64,000 nucleotides of DNA, taken from an uncultured Fulvivirga sp. (lineage in GTDB: Bacteria > Bacteroidota > Bacteroidia > Cytophagales > Cyclobacteriaceae). The translations under genes and the position numbers were made by a program. Under the pieces are notes generated by a model that had not been told where the DNA came from, made no database searches, and was given only the letters and a program-made list of their open reading frames with translations. The stretch spans positions 434,001 through 498,000 of the forward strand of contig CANMSE010000004.1 of NCBI GenBank assembly GCA_947500555.1, written 5' to 3'. How positions within the stretch are numbered: position 1 is the first letter of the stretch; every line of letters starts with the position of its first letter. Positions 10,358-19,763 of this stretch are shown in pieces.

Positions 10358-11511
10358 GAAGGTAATTTACTGTTTTTTTTACTACCAGCATAGAGCTCAT
10401 ATTCCAGAAGTCTTGCATCTAATTTAGCGTTGAACAGCTCAATCCTTCGCTTGGTTTTAAGGCCTATTCTTTTAGCTAAATCCAGGTTTCCAGTGAAAAC
10501 ATACCCTGTGTAGCCACCACCTTTTTTCTTAAAGAAGTCACCTATTTCTGAATAGGTAGTTTCAAGTGCGCTAACCTCACCAAGTCTCAACCCATACTCA
10601 GGGTTCATCATTATTACTCCTGCTTCTTCTGGTACTTCAAGCCTCCTGAAGTCACTCTTTTCGAAGGTTATATAATTTTCAACTCCAGCATTTTGAGCGT
10701 TAGCTATGGCAGCATCCAAAGCCAGCCCATTTAGATCACTGGCTCTTATTTTTACTTTAATATCATTTCTGATCTTAGACTCCGCATCCGCCTGCATTTT
10801 CTTCCACTTAAACTCATCGAAAAAATTGACATGCATAAACCCGAAGTTATTTCGAAGTAATCCTGGTGCTTTATTGATTGCAATCATTGCTGCTTCTATT
10901 GCTAGCGTTCCACTGCCGCACATTGGGTTTATAAAAGCACTTTTTTTATCCCAATTGGAAGCATAAATGCAGGCAGCGGCTAATGATTCCGCCATTGGTG
11001 CTTTAAATGGTAGTTTTCTATACCCATGTTTGGAGATAGTTTCCCCTGAAGTATCTATGTAAATGCTTGCTTCATTATCTTTCCAATGTAGATATACCAT
11101 TGATTGTTTTTGATCTGGGCCGGAGTCTGGCCTTCTACCTTTCATCTTTTGAATCCTATCAACGATGGCATCTTTTGCTTTGAGGTTGGCAAAACGCGTG
11201 TCCTTAATGGAGTCAGTCTTAGCAAACCCGTTTATACATATATATCCATTGGAGCGAATATATCGTTCCCACGTAATACTATTGACCTCTCGATAGAACT
11301 GATCAGGGTTTTTAGCTTCAAATGATTTTAGGTGATAGAGAACTTTATTGGCTGTCCTTAAATGCAGATTTAGGTACATACAGTCATTGAAATCTCCATA
11401 GATACTAAGGCTTAATCTATCTTTACTTATGACTTTGTACCCTAGATCGATAACTTCTTGTGAAAGAAAAGGTACTATTCTGGGTGCGCATGTTACAACT
11501 ATTTTATTCAC
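10354..11511 (-). CDS. THUMP-domain class I rRNA (guanine-N2) methyltransferase, RlmL-like
   Basis: A 385-residue protein with an N-terminal ferredoxin-like/THUMP region (about 1-155), including the typical FANLKAKDAIVDRIQ and HLRTANKVLYHL stretches. A Rossmann methyltransferase domain follows with SAM motif I in FINPMCGSGTLAIEAA. Catalytic motif IV reads NPEYG where most relatives have NPPYG. It would methylate a guanine at N2 in 23S rRNA. It starts with GTG, which overlaps the preceding stop as GTGA; no better ATG exists upstream. The middle gene of a three-gene coupled run. Confidence 0.87.
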   Translation of the reverse strand: MNKIVVTCAPRIVPFLSQEVIDLGYKVISKDRLSLSIYGDFNDCMYLNLHLRTANKVLYHLKSFEAKNPDQFYREVNSITWERYIRSNGYICINGFAKTDSIKDTRFANLKAKDAIVDRIQKMKGRRPDSGPDQKQSMVYLHWKDNEASIYIDTSGETISKHGYRKLPFKAPMAESLAAACIYASNWDKKSAFINPMCGSGTLAIEAAMIAINKAPGLLRNNFGFMHVNFFDEFKWKKMQADAESKIRNDIKVKIRASDLNGLALDAAIANAQNAGVENYITFEKSDFRRLEVPEEAGVIMMNPEYGLRLGEVSALETTYSEIGDFFKKKGGGYTGYVFTGNLDLAKRIGLKTKRRIELFNAKLDARLLEYELYAGSKKNSKLPS

Positions 11512-12617
11512 AATCTTGTCTCTATAGTTTCAATTTGTTTCTTGGTGTAAGTATACTTAGCCAGATTCTTCGCCTTTTTAAGAAGGTTTTCTGAACGATC
11601 AAGCTCATTTTGATTCAATTCAATTTTTGCCAAAGTTAAGTATGCTAAACTTAGGTAATGATCATTATCTCCAGCAAGCTTTTCAATTTCTTTAATAGCG
11701 GAATGTAACAATCCCTTAGTGTCAACAATTTTGCTATTAAGACCATAGGAGATCATGCCTTTGAATAATAAGCGTTTGGCATGGAAAAATTCATTGGAAT
11801 TTTGAACTTGAGAAGCTAATGCTTTTTCAGCCTGATCATACATGTTAAGTGCAATCAAGTTTTCAGTGTGCATTTCTACGAACTTTGAATTATTAGGAAA
11901 ATTGTCTCGTAGATTCTGAATATACTTAAGTCCTGTTTTAGGATCATTTTCCATTTTAAAATACAAATGAGCCAAGTATAATTGACACTCTACCTTTGAA
12001 AAAGTCGCTTTCTCACTACCAACTTTTAAATAATCTAGACCTTTCTTTTTATCACCTTTAGAAAAAGGCCATAATAAAGATTGATAGAAGAAACCTTTAT
12101 CTCGATAGAACTCTATGTAATAGTTGTAAAGGCCTGTAGAAATATTAAACTCTGGATAACCCTCACACCAATCGAAACCCTTTTTTATTATTCCAAAGGC
12201 ATTTTTACCTTCTAATGCTGCTTTTATAAAGTCATCATTCACCGCATGCAGCTCGGCTCTCATAATATGAGAGGTCATCTTGTAATAGGATTCTTCAGGG
12301 TTGTTCTTTTTAGTTTTTAGAAATAGGTCGGCACTTGATTCAGCTGAGTCTAAGGATGCCATAAAGGTGTCATATAATTCACCGTCATTTTTGATAATGG
12401 GAGAGTGCTTCCAACGTAAATAATAGGCCTTGAGAAGATGTCTTGAAGTATGCTTTGAATACTTCTGAGAATATTGGTTTAGCTTCTGTTTAGCATTGTC
12501 AAAATCCATAGCATAAATGCTCTCTAAGCAGGATTTTAACAGTTCATTATTGACCTGCTGAGTGTACGATTTCGAACTAGTTAAAACCAGTGTTACAATG
12601 ATGAAAAGTACTTTCAA
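11508..12617 (-). CDS. Exported tetratricopeptide-like protein of unknown function
   Basis: A 369-residue protein with a signal peptide (KVLFIIVTLVLTSSKSYTQ) and then an all-helical body of TPR-like repeats (AHLYFKMENDPKTGLKYI, AKIELNQNELDRSENLL). The start appears to be TTG: it directly precedes the signal peptide and no in-frame ATG lies upstream. The central part (FDWCEGYPEFNISTGLYNYYIEFY) recalls uncharacterised Bacteroidetes TPR proteins. It is the first gene of the overlapping run with the methyltransferase and patatin. No function is assigned. Confidence 0.75.
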   Translation of the reverse strand: MKVLFIIVTLVLTSSKSYTQQVNNELLKSCLESIYAMDFDNAKQKLNQYSQKYSKHTSRHLLKAYYLRWKHSPIIKNDGELYDTFMASLDSAESSADLFLKTKKNNPEESYYKMTSHIMRAELHAVNDDFIKAALEGKNAFGIIKKGFDWCEGYPEFNISTGLYNYYIEFYRDKGFFYQSLLWPFSKGDKKKGLDYLKVGSEKATFSKVECQLYLAHLYFKMENDPKTGLKYIQNLRDNFPNNSKFVEMHTENLIALNMYDQAEKALASQVQNSNEFFHAKRLLFKGMISYGLNSKIVDTKGLLHSAIKEIEKLAGDNDHYLSLAYLTLAKIELNQNELDRSENLLKKAKNLAKYTYTKKQIETIETRL

Positions 12618-12709
12618 TTTTATTGTGATAAAAAGGGTGAGATTATTGGATTTAATAAGGTTATTGTTTTAATTCGGTAAACTTTTGCAAAACTTAAAAT
12701 TAATTAATT

Positions 12710-13114
12710 ATGAAAAAAGTATTTTTACTTACCATGGTAATGGCATTAGTAGCTTCTGTATCTACATTTGCTTCAAGCAAGTATAAAGTGGATGAAGCGG
12801 CTATCGACCAAGTATTCGAAACATCTATTAATGTTGCATCTGTAGATTCTGAAATGAACTACATGGATTTGACTTCTGTTAAAGCTTCAAATGATGATAA
12901 GAATGTTTGGATAGCTTTACTTTTAGATTGGATTCTTGGTGGACTTGCTGTTCATAGAATTTATCTAGGTGGTAAAGTGGCATTATTATTTGGCTACTTA
13001 TTTACCTGTGGAGGTATTTTCGGACTGCTTCCTCTTGGTGACTTTATCGTGCTTTTGATTAACAATGGCGATATCAGCAAGTATGTTGATAATGATGCAT
13101 TCATCATGTGGTAA
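12710..13114 (+). CDS. TM2-domain membrane protein
   Basis: A 134-residue protein with signal peptide (MKKVFLLTMVMALVASVSTFA), a short acidic linker and a TM2 domain: two hydrophobic helices around GGLAVHRIYLGG, the family's hallmark between helices, then LFTCGGIFGLLPLGDFIVLLI. Molecular function is unknown in the family. It converges on a group of genes whose products also carry small paired-helix modules. A strong terminator follows. Confidence 0.85.
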   Translation: MKKVFLLTMVMALVASVSTFASSKYKVDEAAIDQVFETSINVASVDSEMNYMDLTSVKASNDDKNVWIALLLDWILGGLAVHRIYLGGKVALLFGYLFTCGGIFGLLPLGDFIVLLINNGDISKYVDNDAFIMW

Positions 13115-13132
13115 TTGTTGAATTCAAATTAT

Positions 13133-13167
13133 AAAAAAGCCTGCCGATATTATCGGGAGGCTTTTTT
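13133..13167. terminator. Strong bidirectional terminator
   Basis: AAAAAAGCCT pairs with AGGCTTTTTT, and an inner CCGAT/ATCGG helix lies beyond a G/G mismatch. A- and T-runs flank both sides, so it serves the TM2 gene and the convergent gene on the other strand. Confidence 0.9.
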
Positions 13168-14023
13168 ATTTACTCAATTCTCGCTTTAGCAGAGCCTCCT
13201 TTATAGGCTCATTATATTTAGCAGTCAATTCTTCATTTTTCTTTTGTGCTAAATATTTGGCATGTCTACTGCCTCCTGAGTAAAAAGCCCAAAAAAGCCC
13301 AACCCCTGTCAAAGCTCCTGAAAAGAAATAACCTTCGTAAAGGCTATAGGCTCCATAACCTATGAATACAGCCTGAAGAAAGCCTGAGAGCAAACCTCTA
13401 CCAAAATAACCAGCATACATCTGGCCGACCCCTGGAAGAAAATAGGATAATGATTCTGCTTTTTCAGAATCTTTAATTTTAGTTTTATTCAAAAAGCCGT
13501 AGGCCTCCTCGACAGTCAGTTCAACTTCATTTACATTTACATATTCTTGATACTTTTCTTTAGCCTCTTCCCATCTCCTTAAAGCATTTAAGGTAAGAAT
13601 GTGTAAAAAAAGAACTTTGTCGTAGCCATTATTTTTGAAGAAGTATTCCAATTGGGTGAGCTGTGATAGGGCACTCGGGTAGTCTTCAGCAAGATAAGAG
13701 TTAAGGGCGATTTCGTATCTAATAACGTAATTTGTGCTATCCTGATCAAGGAAGAGGTTTGCTCTACTTAGTACAGAAGATGCTAACTTATAATCAGTAA
13801 GAGCCTTATAACATAGGCCCTCTTTCAATAAGGCCTGATTTACAACATCTGGGGGGGGGTTGTTGTAAACAATACGCTCATATTCTACCGCAGCATATTC
13901 ATAGTCCCCAATGTCCATTAAGCTATCAGCTTTCTGAAATTGAGCCTTAGTTAAAAACGGTACGGAGAGGAATATGTAAATCAACCAATATCTTGTGATT
14001 GACTGCCTCATTAAATTCTTCAT
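13166..14023 (-). CDS. TPR protein with C-terminal small membrane-pair domain (paralogue B)
   Basis: A 285-residue protein. The preferred start is the ATG giving MKNLMRQSITRYWLIYIFLS, a signal peptide; a GTG 24 nt upstream would merely lengthen it. Residues about 30-190 are TPR-like (GDYEYAAVEYERIVYNNPP). The C-terminus has the motif SYFLPGVGQMYAGYFGRGL and two to three hydrophobic segments, the layout of the DUF5683/TM2-like group found at the end of many Bacteroidetes proteins. It overlaps the 3' end of the neighbouring paralogue by 77 bp, unusually long. Function unknown. Confidence 0.75.
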   Translation of the reverse strand: MKNLMRQSITRYWLIYIFLSVPFLTKAQFQKADSLMDIGDYEYAAVEYERIVYNNPPPDVVNQALLKEGLCYKALTDYKLASSVLSRANLFLDQDSTNYVIRYEIALNSYLAEDYPSALSQLTQLEYFFKNNGYDKVLFLHILTLNALRRWEEAKEKYQEYVNVNEVELTVEEAYGFLNKTKIKDSEKAESLSYFLPGVGQMYAGYFGRGLLSGFLQAVFIGYGAYSLYEGYFFSGALTGVGLFWAFYSGGSRHAKYLAQKKNEELTAKYNEPIKEALLKRELSK

Positions 14024-14798
14024 TAGCAATTTTGATTGTGTAAACACTACCCCATATATTACCTACATAAAAAATGGAAAATAGAGAACCAAATATGATA
14101 AAGCGAGCGCTTTCGACACCATCCTTTCTGTAACCTTCCCATGTTTGAAGACCGAATATAACTGATGTTATTAGAGTTCCCAGTCCAAGTCCTGTTTTTC
14201 CGGCATATATGCGCCCCGTGCCGGGAACTACTGCTGAGAAAATACCTGCAAGTAGAGGTGATTTACTCTTATGATTTCTGAGGTCTTCACGTATTGAAAT
14301 GAGAGACTTTTCCTGTTGACTAAATTGAAAATAATTTTGTGAAAAATTTGTACTGATATAATCAAAAGTCACAAAATCTCTTCTTAATAGATGACTACCG
14401 GCCAGTTCGAAGTCTTTCAAGCTTTTTAAAAGGTTTGATTCAAAACTATTTTCTTTTAATAATTTCTCAGCTTCAGAATAATGTTCAATATTGAGTTTAG
14501 AAAAAGCATTAAAGAATACACTTTCGTTCCAAAATGGTAGACTGGTGTCTTGAACTTTATCAAAGAAATCACTCGCATTTTGAAGTTGCTGATCAAGATA
14601 ATACGTCTTTCCAACAAAGAAATTGAGACTGTCAGTCCTGGATGAAGTCGTTGACTTCATTTTATTTAATAAAAACAATGATTGTTCATAATTACGATTG
14701 ACATTGAGGTAGTTAACAAAGGCAATATTCTCGTCAAAAGTTTGAGCCATAATTTGATGACTCATAAAACCAATTAGAGCAATGAGAATGCTTCTCAT
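13947..14798 (-). CDS. TPR protein with C-terminal small membrane-pair domain (paralogue A)
   Basis: A 283-residue exported protein (MRSILIALIGFMSHQIMAQ), helical repeats to about residue 180, then the membrane module SPLLAGIFSAVVPGTGRIYAGKTG, which matches PGVGQMYAG in the next gene. The two are clearly related in layout and probably arose by duplication. The ATG overlaps the stop of the YidD-like gene by 4 bp, and the tail extends 77 bp into the following gene. Function unknown; context suggests a job in membrane or envelope assembly. Confidence 0.75.
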   Translation of the reverse strand: MRSILIALIGFMSHQIMAQTFDENIAFVNYLNVNRNYEQSLFLLNKMKSTTSSRTDSLNFFVGKTYYLDQQLQNASDFFDKVQDTSLPFWNESVFFNAFSKLNIEHYSEAEKLLKENSFESNLLKSLKDFELAGSHLLRRDFVTFDYISTNFSQNYFQFSQQEKSLISIREDLRNHKSKSPLLAGIFSAVVPGTGRIYAGKTGLGLGTLITSVIFGLQTWEGYRKDGVESARFIIFGSLFSIFYVGNIWGSVYTIKIANEEFNEAVNHKILVDLHIPLRTVFN

Positions 14799-15247
14799 TT
14801 CTTGTTTGAGTAGTCGTGGATATGCTCGATTACCTTTCCTTCAGTATTTAAACTGAGTCGACTTGTTTGTGAATAAGTTAAGCGGTTACATCTACTTATC
14901 CTGTCAGCTGATAAAAATACGCCCTTAAATACCCCAAATTCATTGAAAAGCTTTTTGCCAAATCTTGAGCAACTAGTTTCATAAATACAAGAAGTTGATA
15001 GTTGACTCGAAATATGAGCTTGATAAAACGAAATCCCCCCTTTGTAAATCCAATAGACTGGATTAACCGCTTGAATAAATTTTGTTTTCTTATTTGACTT
15101 TTGATAAGAATGATCTGGTAGGTCAGAAGTCTGCGTATGAGTAGACAAAAGAGCTAAATCATTAGGACTTTGAGCTTGAACATAATTTAATAGTCCTAAA
15201 AGAATAATCACTATGATTTTCAGCGCTTTACTGAATACTTTTGGCAT
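14795..15247 (-). CDS. yidD: YidD-like protein with signal peptide
   Basis: A 150-residue protein, roughly twice the usual YidD length (70-85). The core matches YidD: ISFYQAHISSQLSTSCIYETSCSRFG, then GVFKGVFLSADRISRCN, corresponding to the family's YqkxiSP, CRYxPTCSxY and GxxxGxxLxxxRixRC elements with the cysteines kept. YidD aids membrane protein insertion with YidC. Here a hydrophobic N-terminus (about 10-26, ending YVQAQ) is added and would export or anchor it. The ATG at MPKVFSK was chosen over one 42 nt upstream because it fits the signal peptide; it overlaps the preceding gene by 20 bp. Confidence 0.75.
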   Translation of the reverse strand: MPKVFSKALKIIVIILLGLLNYVQAQSPNDLALLSTHTQTSDLPDHSYQKSNKKTKFIQAVNPVYWIYKGGISFYQAHISSQLSTSCIYETSCSRFGKKLFNEFGVFKGVFLSADRISRCNRLTYSQTSRLSLNTEGKVIEHIHDYSNKK

Positions 15248-15938
15248 TTTCTGGAATTTTAAAATTAAGCGCCTTGTCATCCACTTCATTATCTAAACGG
15301 ATATTTTTGTAGGTGGTTTTTGTAATGGTAGAGTCAGTAGGAGTATTATAGCTGATTTGAGTAATGGTAGAGGGAAAATCAAGAGTTGGATTAAGCTTTA
15401 CATAGTTATAATAATACGACTTAGTCGTAAGCAAGTTATTATTATCATAATAGGCAATATAAATTGGCTGCCCATTTTCATGAACTAACTCTACTTTGCC
15501 TACAGATTTAGCCATTTGAGCTGGTGGAAGCCATTCTGTAATCATAAATCCCTCTTCGAAACGTACATTATTTTGAATAAAACCCATTTGGTTTAATCCA
15601 AGATCTGATTTTTTGTTATTTAAGAAATAATAGAACTGTGATGTCTCTGTACTGTACAGGTAATTTTGTTGCAGTAGAACAACATTTTTCTCAGGATCAT
15701 ATATTTTAATTTCGCCCTTCGAATTATTCATTACAGTATATTTCTTTGGAGAATTATAGTAAGAAACCATACTCCCATCATTGGCATAATATACTTCAGC
15801 ATCTGTGAGGCTGGAATAACCCGACTTGGCTGTTTTAGATTCCATAACAAGAGCCAATTTTTTAAAAGAATTATATTGCCCCCAACAAAAACTAATGGCG
15901 AAGGTAAAAACCATCGCCATTGCATATTTTACTTTCAT
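15228..15938 (-). CDS. LolA-like outer-membrane lipoprotein carrier fold protein
   Basis: A 236-residue exported protein: signal peptide MKVKYAMAMVFTFAISFCWGQ followed by beta-strand-rich sequence that ends in DDKALNFKIPENAKSIQ. That closing pattern is typical of LolA/LolB-like proteins in Bacteroidetes. The ATG lies 4 nt after the sdhB stop; an alternative TTG upstream would extend into sdhB and add a hydrophilic stretch before the signal. It may shuttle lipids or lipoproteins in the periplasm, but this is inference from the fold alone. Confidence 0.6.
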   Translation of the reverse strand: MKVKYAMAMVFTFAISFCWGQYNSFKKLALVMESKTAKSGYSSLTDAEVYYANDGSMVSYYNSPKKYTVMNNSKGEIKIYDPEKNVVLLQQNYLYSTETSQFYYFLNNKKSDLGLNQMGFIQNNVRFEEGFMITEWLPPAQMAKSVGKVELVHENGQPIYIAYYDNNNLLTTKSYYYNYVKLNPTLDFPSTITQISYNTPTDSTITKTTYKNIRLDNEVDDKALNFKIPENAKSIQ

Positions 15939-15942
15939 AAAC

Positions 15943-16692
15943 TTATAAGTTATCTGAGCTGGCTTTTGCTCCAAGGTATTCTCTGTTCATACGTGCAATA
16001 TTTTCAAGACTTATACCCTTAGGGCACTCGGCAGAACAAGCTCCTGTATTGGTACAAGCTCCAAATCCCTCTTCATCCATTTGAGCTACCATATTTTCAG
16101 CTCGAGACTTACGTTCAACTTGCCCTTGTGGAAGCATGGCTAGTTGTGAAACTTTAGCACTTACAAACAGCATAGCGGAAGCATTTTTACAAGCTGCGAC
16201 ACAAGCACCACAACCAATGCAAGTTGCTGCATCAAAAGCTTCATCAGCTATTTTCTTCGGTATAGGAATTTCATTAGCGTCAGGCACACCTCCTGTGTTT
16301 ACAGAAACATACCCACCAGACTGCATAACCCTATCAAAGGAAGATCTGTCGACTACTAAATCTTTAACTACGGGAAATGATTTTGCTCTCCATGGCTCAA
16401 CAGTTATTGTGTCTCCATCTTTGAAACTTCTCATATGAAGCTGACAGGTAGTCGTCTGCTTTGGGCCATGAGGATGTCCATTAATGTACATGCTGCACAT
16501 TCCACAAATACCTTCTCGACAATCATGATCAAAATGAATAGGATCTTCATTTTTCTTTACCAAGTCTTCATTCAATATGTCGAACATCTCAAGAAATGAC
16601 ATATCCTCAGAAATATCATCAAGGTCATAGGTTTTAAAATTGCCCTTATCGGACGCATTTTTTTGTCTCCAGACTTTTAATTTTATCTTCAT
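15943..16692 (-). CDS. sdhB: Succinate dehydrogenase/fumarate reductase iron-sulfur subunit
   Basis: A 249-residue subunit carrying all three cluster motifs: a [2Fe-2S] site ([15 protein letters not shown] with a later Cys in TTTC), and the C-terminal [13 protein letters not shown] and [15 protein letters not shown] for the [4Fe-4S] and [3Fe-4S] clusters. It passes electrons from the flavoprotein to the quinone site in the membrane subunit. It starts 2 bp after sdhA, in the order C-A-B typical of this phylum. Confidence 0.95.
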   Translation of the reverse strand: MKIKLKVWRQKNASDKGNFKTYDLDDISEDMSFLEMFDILNEDLVKKNEDPIHFDHDCREGICGMCSMYINGHPHGPKQTTTCQLHMRSFKDGDTITVEPWRAKSFPVVKDLVVDRSSFDRVMQSGGYVSVNTGGVPDANEIPIPKKIADEAFDAATCIGCGACVAACKNASAMLFVSAKVSQLAMLPQGQVERKSRAENMVAQMDEEGFGACTNTGACSAECPKGISLENIARMNREYLGAKASSDNL

Positions 16693-16694
16693 AA

Positions 16695-18629
16695 TTACTT
16701 GTAGCTTCTTTGAGTTAATTTCACATTTTCAAAGACAAGGTCTTCTTTATTTAAAGTCTCGGGTTTTTCAGGGCCATTGTATTGCCATGCTGAGACATAA
16801 CTAAATTCGTCATCTTTTCGCTTAGCTTCTCCTTCTGGAGTCTGAGATTCTTCTCTGAAGTGTCCACCACATGACTCTGAGCGATCTTGCGCATCGTCTA
16901 TCATGAGTTCACCCAACTCTATAAAATCAGCTACCCGACTGGCTTTTTCTAAGGATTGGTTGAGTTCCTCATTGGAACCTATGACCTTAACATTTGACCA
17001 AAAATCTTCTTTTAGTTTTTGAATTTCAGCCTTCGCTTTTTTCAAGCCTTCTTCATTTCTTGACATTCCACAATACTCCCACATGATATGGCCAAGATCC
17101 TTGTGAAATTCATCAACCGTTTTGGTGCCATTAATGGATAAGAGCTTGTTGATCTTTTCTTTCACTTCGGCTTCAGCTGTTTTGAAAGCTTCATGGTCGG
17201 TTGAAACCTTGTCATAGGCCTCTTGTGAGAGGTAGTCGCCAATTGTGTATGGTAAGACGAAGTAGCCATCTGCTAAACCTTGCATCAACGCACTAGCTCC
17301 TAATCGGTTAGCACCATGATCAGAGAAATTGGCTTCTCCAATTGCATATAGTCCTGGAACGTTAGTCATCAAGTTATAATCCACCCATAATCCACCCATA
17401 GTGTAATGAACAGCCGGATAAATTTTCATAGGCATCTTATATGGGTTTTCACCTGTAATCTGCTCATACATATCGAATAGATTACCATATTTTGCCTTTA
17501 TAGTATCTTCACCATCTCTCTTAATTGCATCTGCAAAATCCAGATATACTGCTAGCCCTGTTTTATTCACTCCGCGACCTTCATCACAAACTTCTTTAGC
17601 ATTTCTTGACGCTACATCACGAGGTACTAGATTACCAAATGAAGGGTATTTTCTTTCCAAATAATAGTCCCGTGCATCTTCTGGTATATCAGTAGCTTTG
17701 AGTTGTCCATTACGAACCTTCTCGGCATCTTCTTTTGTTTTTGGTACCCATACACGCCCGTCATTCCTTAAGGACTCAGACATAAGAGTCAGTTTGGATT
17801 GATGATCACCAGAAACAGGAATACATGTAGGGTGAATTTGAGTGAAACATGGGTTAGCCATGAAAGCTCCTTTTTTATGAGCTCTCCACGCGGCTGTAAC
17901 GTTTGACCCCATGGCATTCGTGGAAAGATAAAAGACGTTTCCATAACCTCCTGTTGCTAGCACAACAGCATGAGCACTATGAGACTCAATTTTTCCTGTG
18001 ATGAGGTTACGCGTAATTATACCCCTGGCTTTCCCATCTATCATAACCAAGTCAAGCATTTCTTCACGCGTATGCATTTTCACTTTGCCATTAGCCACCT
18101 GACGACTTAGTGCACTATATGCGCCTAACAACAATTGCTGTCCGGTTTGTCCCCTGGCATAAAATGTTCTGGACACCTGAGCTCCACCAAAAGAACGATT
18201 ATCAAGCAACCCACCATATTCACGAGCGAACGGCACTCCCTGAGCTACACACTGATCAATAATATTGACGCTCACCTCAGCTAGGCGATGCACATTACCT
18301 TCACGTGACCTATAATCACCACCTTTAATTGTATCATAAAATAGTCTAAATACACTGTCACCATCATTTTGATAGTTTTTAGCGGCATTTATACCTCCTT
18401 GAGCGGCAATACTATGAGCCCTTCTAGGGCTGTCCTGGAAGCAGAAAGCATTTACATTATAACCCAACTCTCCAAACGAAGCTGCTGCAGAAGCTCCGGC
18501 AAGTCCGGTACCAACTACTATAATATCATACTTCCTTTTATTAGCAGGATTAACCAGCTTCACATTGAATTTATGCTTAGACCATTTTTCTGATAGTGGG
18601 CCTTCAGGTATTTTAGAATCTAATTTCAT
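16695..18629 (-). CDS. sdhA: Succinate dehydrogenase/fumarate reductase flavoprotein subunit
   Basis: A 644-residue FAD enzyme. The N-terminal Rossmann motif is [22 protein letters not shown]. The FAD-attachment region [20 protein letters not shown] contains the covalent-FAD type His. Substrate-binding motifs are HPTC and [12 protein letters not shown]; the flavin-near [21 protein letters not shown] follows. It oxidises succinate to fumarate in the TCA cycle. The 24-bp gap to sdhC and 2-bp gap to sdhB indicate one transcript. Confidence 0.96.
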   Translation of the reverse strand: MKLDSKIPEGPLSEKWSKHKFNVKLVNPANKRKYDIIVVGTGLAGASAAASFGELGYNVNAFCFQDSPRRAHSIAAQGGINAAKNYQNDGDSVFRLFYDTIKGGDYRSREGNVHRLAEVSVNIIDQCVAQGVPFAREYGGLLDNRSFGGAQVSRTFYARGQTGQQLLLGAYSALSRQVANGKVKMHTREEMLDLVMIDGKARGIITRNLITGKIESHSAHAVVLATGGYGNVFYLSTNAMGSNVTAAWRAHKKGAFMANPCFTQIHPTCIPVSGDHQSKLTLMSESLRNDGRVWVPKTKEDAEKVRNGQLKATDIPEDARDYYLERKYPSFGNLVPRDVASRNAKEVCDEGRGVNKTGLAVYLDFADAIKRDGEDTIKAKYGNLFDMYEQITGENPYKMPMKIYPAVHYTMGGLWVDYNLMTNVPGLYAIGEANFSDHGANRLGASALMQGLADGYFVLPYTIGDYLSQEAYDKVSTDHEAFKTAEAEVKEKINKLLSINGTKTVDEFHKDLGHIMWEYCGMSRNEEGLKKAKAEIQKLKEDFWSNVKVIGSNEELNQSLEKASRVADFIELGELMIDDAQDRSESCGGHFREESQTPEGEAKRKDDEFSYVSAWQYNGPEKPETLNKEDLVFENVKLTQRSYK

Positions 18630-18653
18630 TTATATATTGTCTTTAGATTTCAA

Positions 18654-19328
18654 TTAATTTAAGTACATGATTATTGGAATTGCTGCGAACAATGCCGGAA
18701 TAATTATGGCTATTCCATAGCCCAATCCTTTAATTAAATTATTGTATTTCGGATGGTTCAATCCAAGTGTTTGAAATGCACTTTTGAAACCGTGATAGAG
18801 ATGGAACATTAGCCCTATCATCGATATAGTATAGAGTAATACGTAAAATATATTGTTGAAAGAAAAATCGACAATACTAAATAGATCCTTATATTCCGAA
18901 CCGTCATAAGTTGCAGTTGGAATACCTCCCCAGTGCATTTCATACCAGAAATTTCTTAAATGAATCACCAGAAATATTAAAATAATTGTTCCAAGAATAC
19001 CCATATTCCTGGAGCTCCAGGTACTATTGTTGCTAGCAGTCTGAGCATAGCCCACAGGTCTGGATTTTCTGTTTTGAAGGGTTAAAATAATTGCCCATAT
19101 AATATGAACAATGAAAGTTGCATATAAAAGGTAGGAAGTTGTTTTAATGACTGGATTGGTTGTCATAAACTTAGCATAGATATTAAATGACTGTCCGTCA
19201 TCATTTGCCAGAAGTTGGAAATTACCTATTAAATGAACTATTAGAAATGTGACCAAAAACAAGCCTGTAAGAGCCATTAAGACCTTCTTACCTAGTGTAC
19301 TTGACATTGCGCTTGAAAACCAACTCAT
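18654..19328 (-). CDS. sdhC: Succinate dehydrogenase cytochrome b subunit
   Basis: A 224-residue membrane anchor with five hydrophobic helices (KVLMALTGLFLVTFLIVHLIG, TSYLLYATFIVHIIWAIIL, ILGTIILIFLVIHLRN, NIFYVLLYTISMIGLMFHLYHG, GIAIIIPALFAAIPIIMYL). Histidines in the helices (LIVHLIG, FIVHIIW, VIHLRN, FHLYHG) fit a di-heme cytochrome b of the single-subunit type B anchor. It heads the sdhCAB operon behind a recognisable promoter. Confidence 0.93.
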   Translation of the reverse strand: MSWFSSAMSSTLGKKVLMALTGLFLVTFLIVHLIGNFQLLANDDGQSFNIYAKFMTTNPVIKTTSYLLYATFIVHIIWAIILTLQNRKSRPVGYAQTASNNSTWSSRNMGILGTIILIFLVIHLRNFWYEMHWGGIPTATYDGSEYKDLFSIVDFSFNNIFYVLLYTISMIGLMFHLYHGFKSAFQTLGLNHPKYNNLIKGLGYGIAIIIPALFAAIPIIMYLN

Positions 19329-19369
19329 AAGATTTATCGTGATTTAAATGAATAACAATGAGACGTGAT

Positions 19370-19400
19370 CAAAGTTACATTTGAAAGCAATATCAAACAA
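19370..19400 (-). promoter_or_regulatory. Promoter of sdhCAB
   Basis: On the minus strand TAACTTTG matches the Bacteroidota -7 consensus TAnnTTTG exactly. A TTG (the 5' part of TTGTTTG) lies 20 nt upstream as the -33 box. The leader to the sdhC ATG is about 40 nt. Confidence 0.55.
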
Positions 19401-19461
19401 TCTGAATGATTATTTCGAACCATTCTAAATAGGAGTTTAGAATAGTTTTAATGAAAGGTGG

Positions 19462-19542
19462 TTAGAAGTATAACACTTCTCCGGCAAGAACTATGAGGCC
19501 TATGATAAAGACCACAAACGCCAGCAAAAATTCATTTCGCAT
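19462..19542 (-). CDS. Candidate 26-residue single-helix membrane peptide
   Basis: A small open frame in the 435-bp gap between sdhC and the M48 protease. It reads MRNEF, then a hydrophobic stretch LLAFVVFIIGLIVLAG, then EVLYF and a TAA. The charge pattern, one clean helix and a closing aromatic tail resemble accessory subunits of membrane complexes, but a chance hydrophobic frame cannot be excluded. The rest of this gap holds only the two divergent promoters and a short ATCCCA/TGGGAT inverted repeat near 19685-19699. Confidence 0.35.
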   Translation of the reverse strand: MRNEFLLAFVVFIIGLIVLAGEVLYF

Positions 19543-19717
19543 AGTTTTAGAGATTAGTGATAATATGGTTTTATACTTTTTCATTTGTATAACACTGGTA
19601 TTATTACCAACCCCTATGCCATTAACTCAAAACAGCTTAAAATCATTGCTAGGGCACTCAAACATACTCCAGTTCTAATTTTATATCCCAAAATGGGATT
19701 ATAGATCAAAATAGGAG

Positions 19718-19747
19718 TTTGTTCTTTGTGCCAATTAATTAGTTTTG
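19718..19747 (+). promoter_or_regulatory. Promoter of the M48 peptidase gene
   Basis: TTTG, an 18-bp spacer, then TAGTTTTG followed by C: a full match to the Bacteroidota -33/-7 pattern. It ends 16 nt before the ATG. Confidence 0.65.
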
Positions 19748-19763
19748 CTGATAATTACAAGCC

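Noticed and set aside
19493..19678. 61-codon + frame before the M48 gene
   Set aside because: No signal, no motif, and it overlaps both the candidate 26-residue peptide and the region upstream of the M48 promoter; composition is random-looking.
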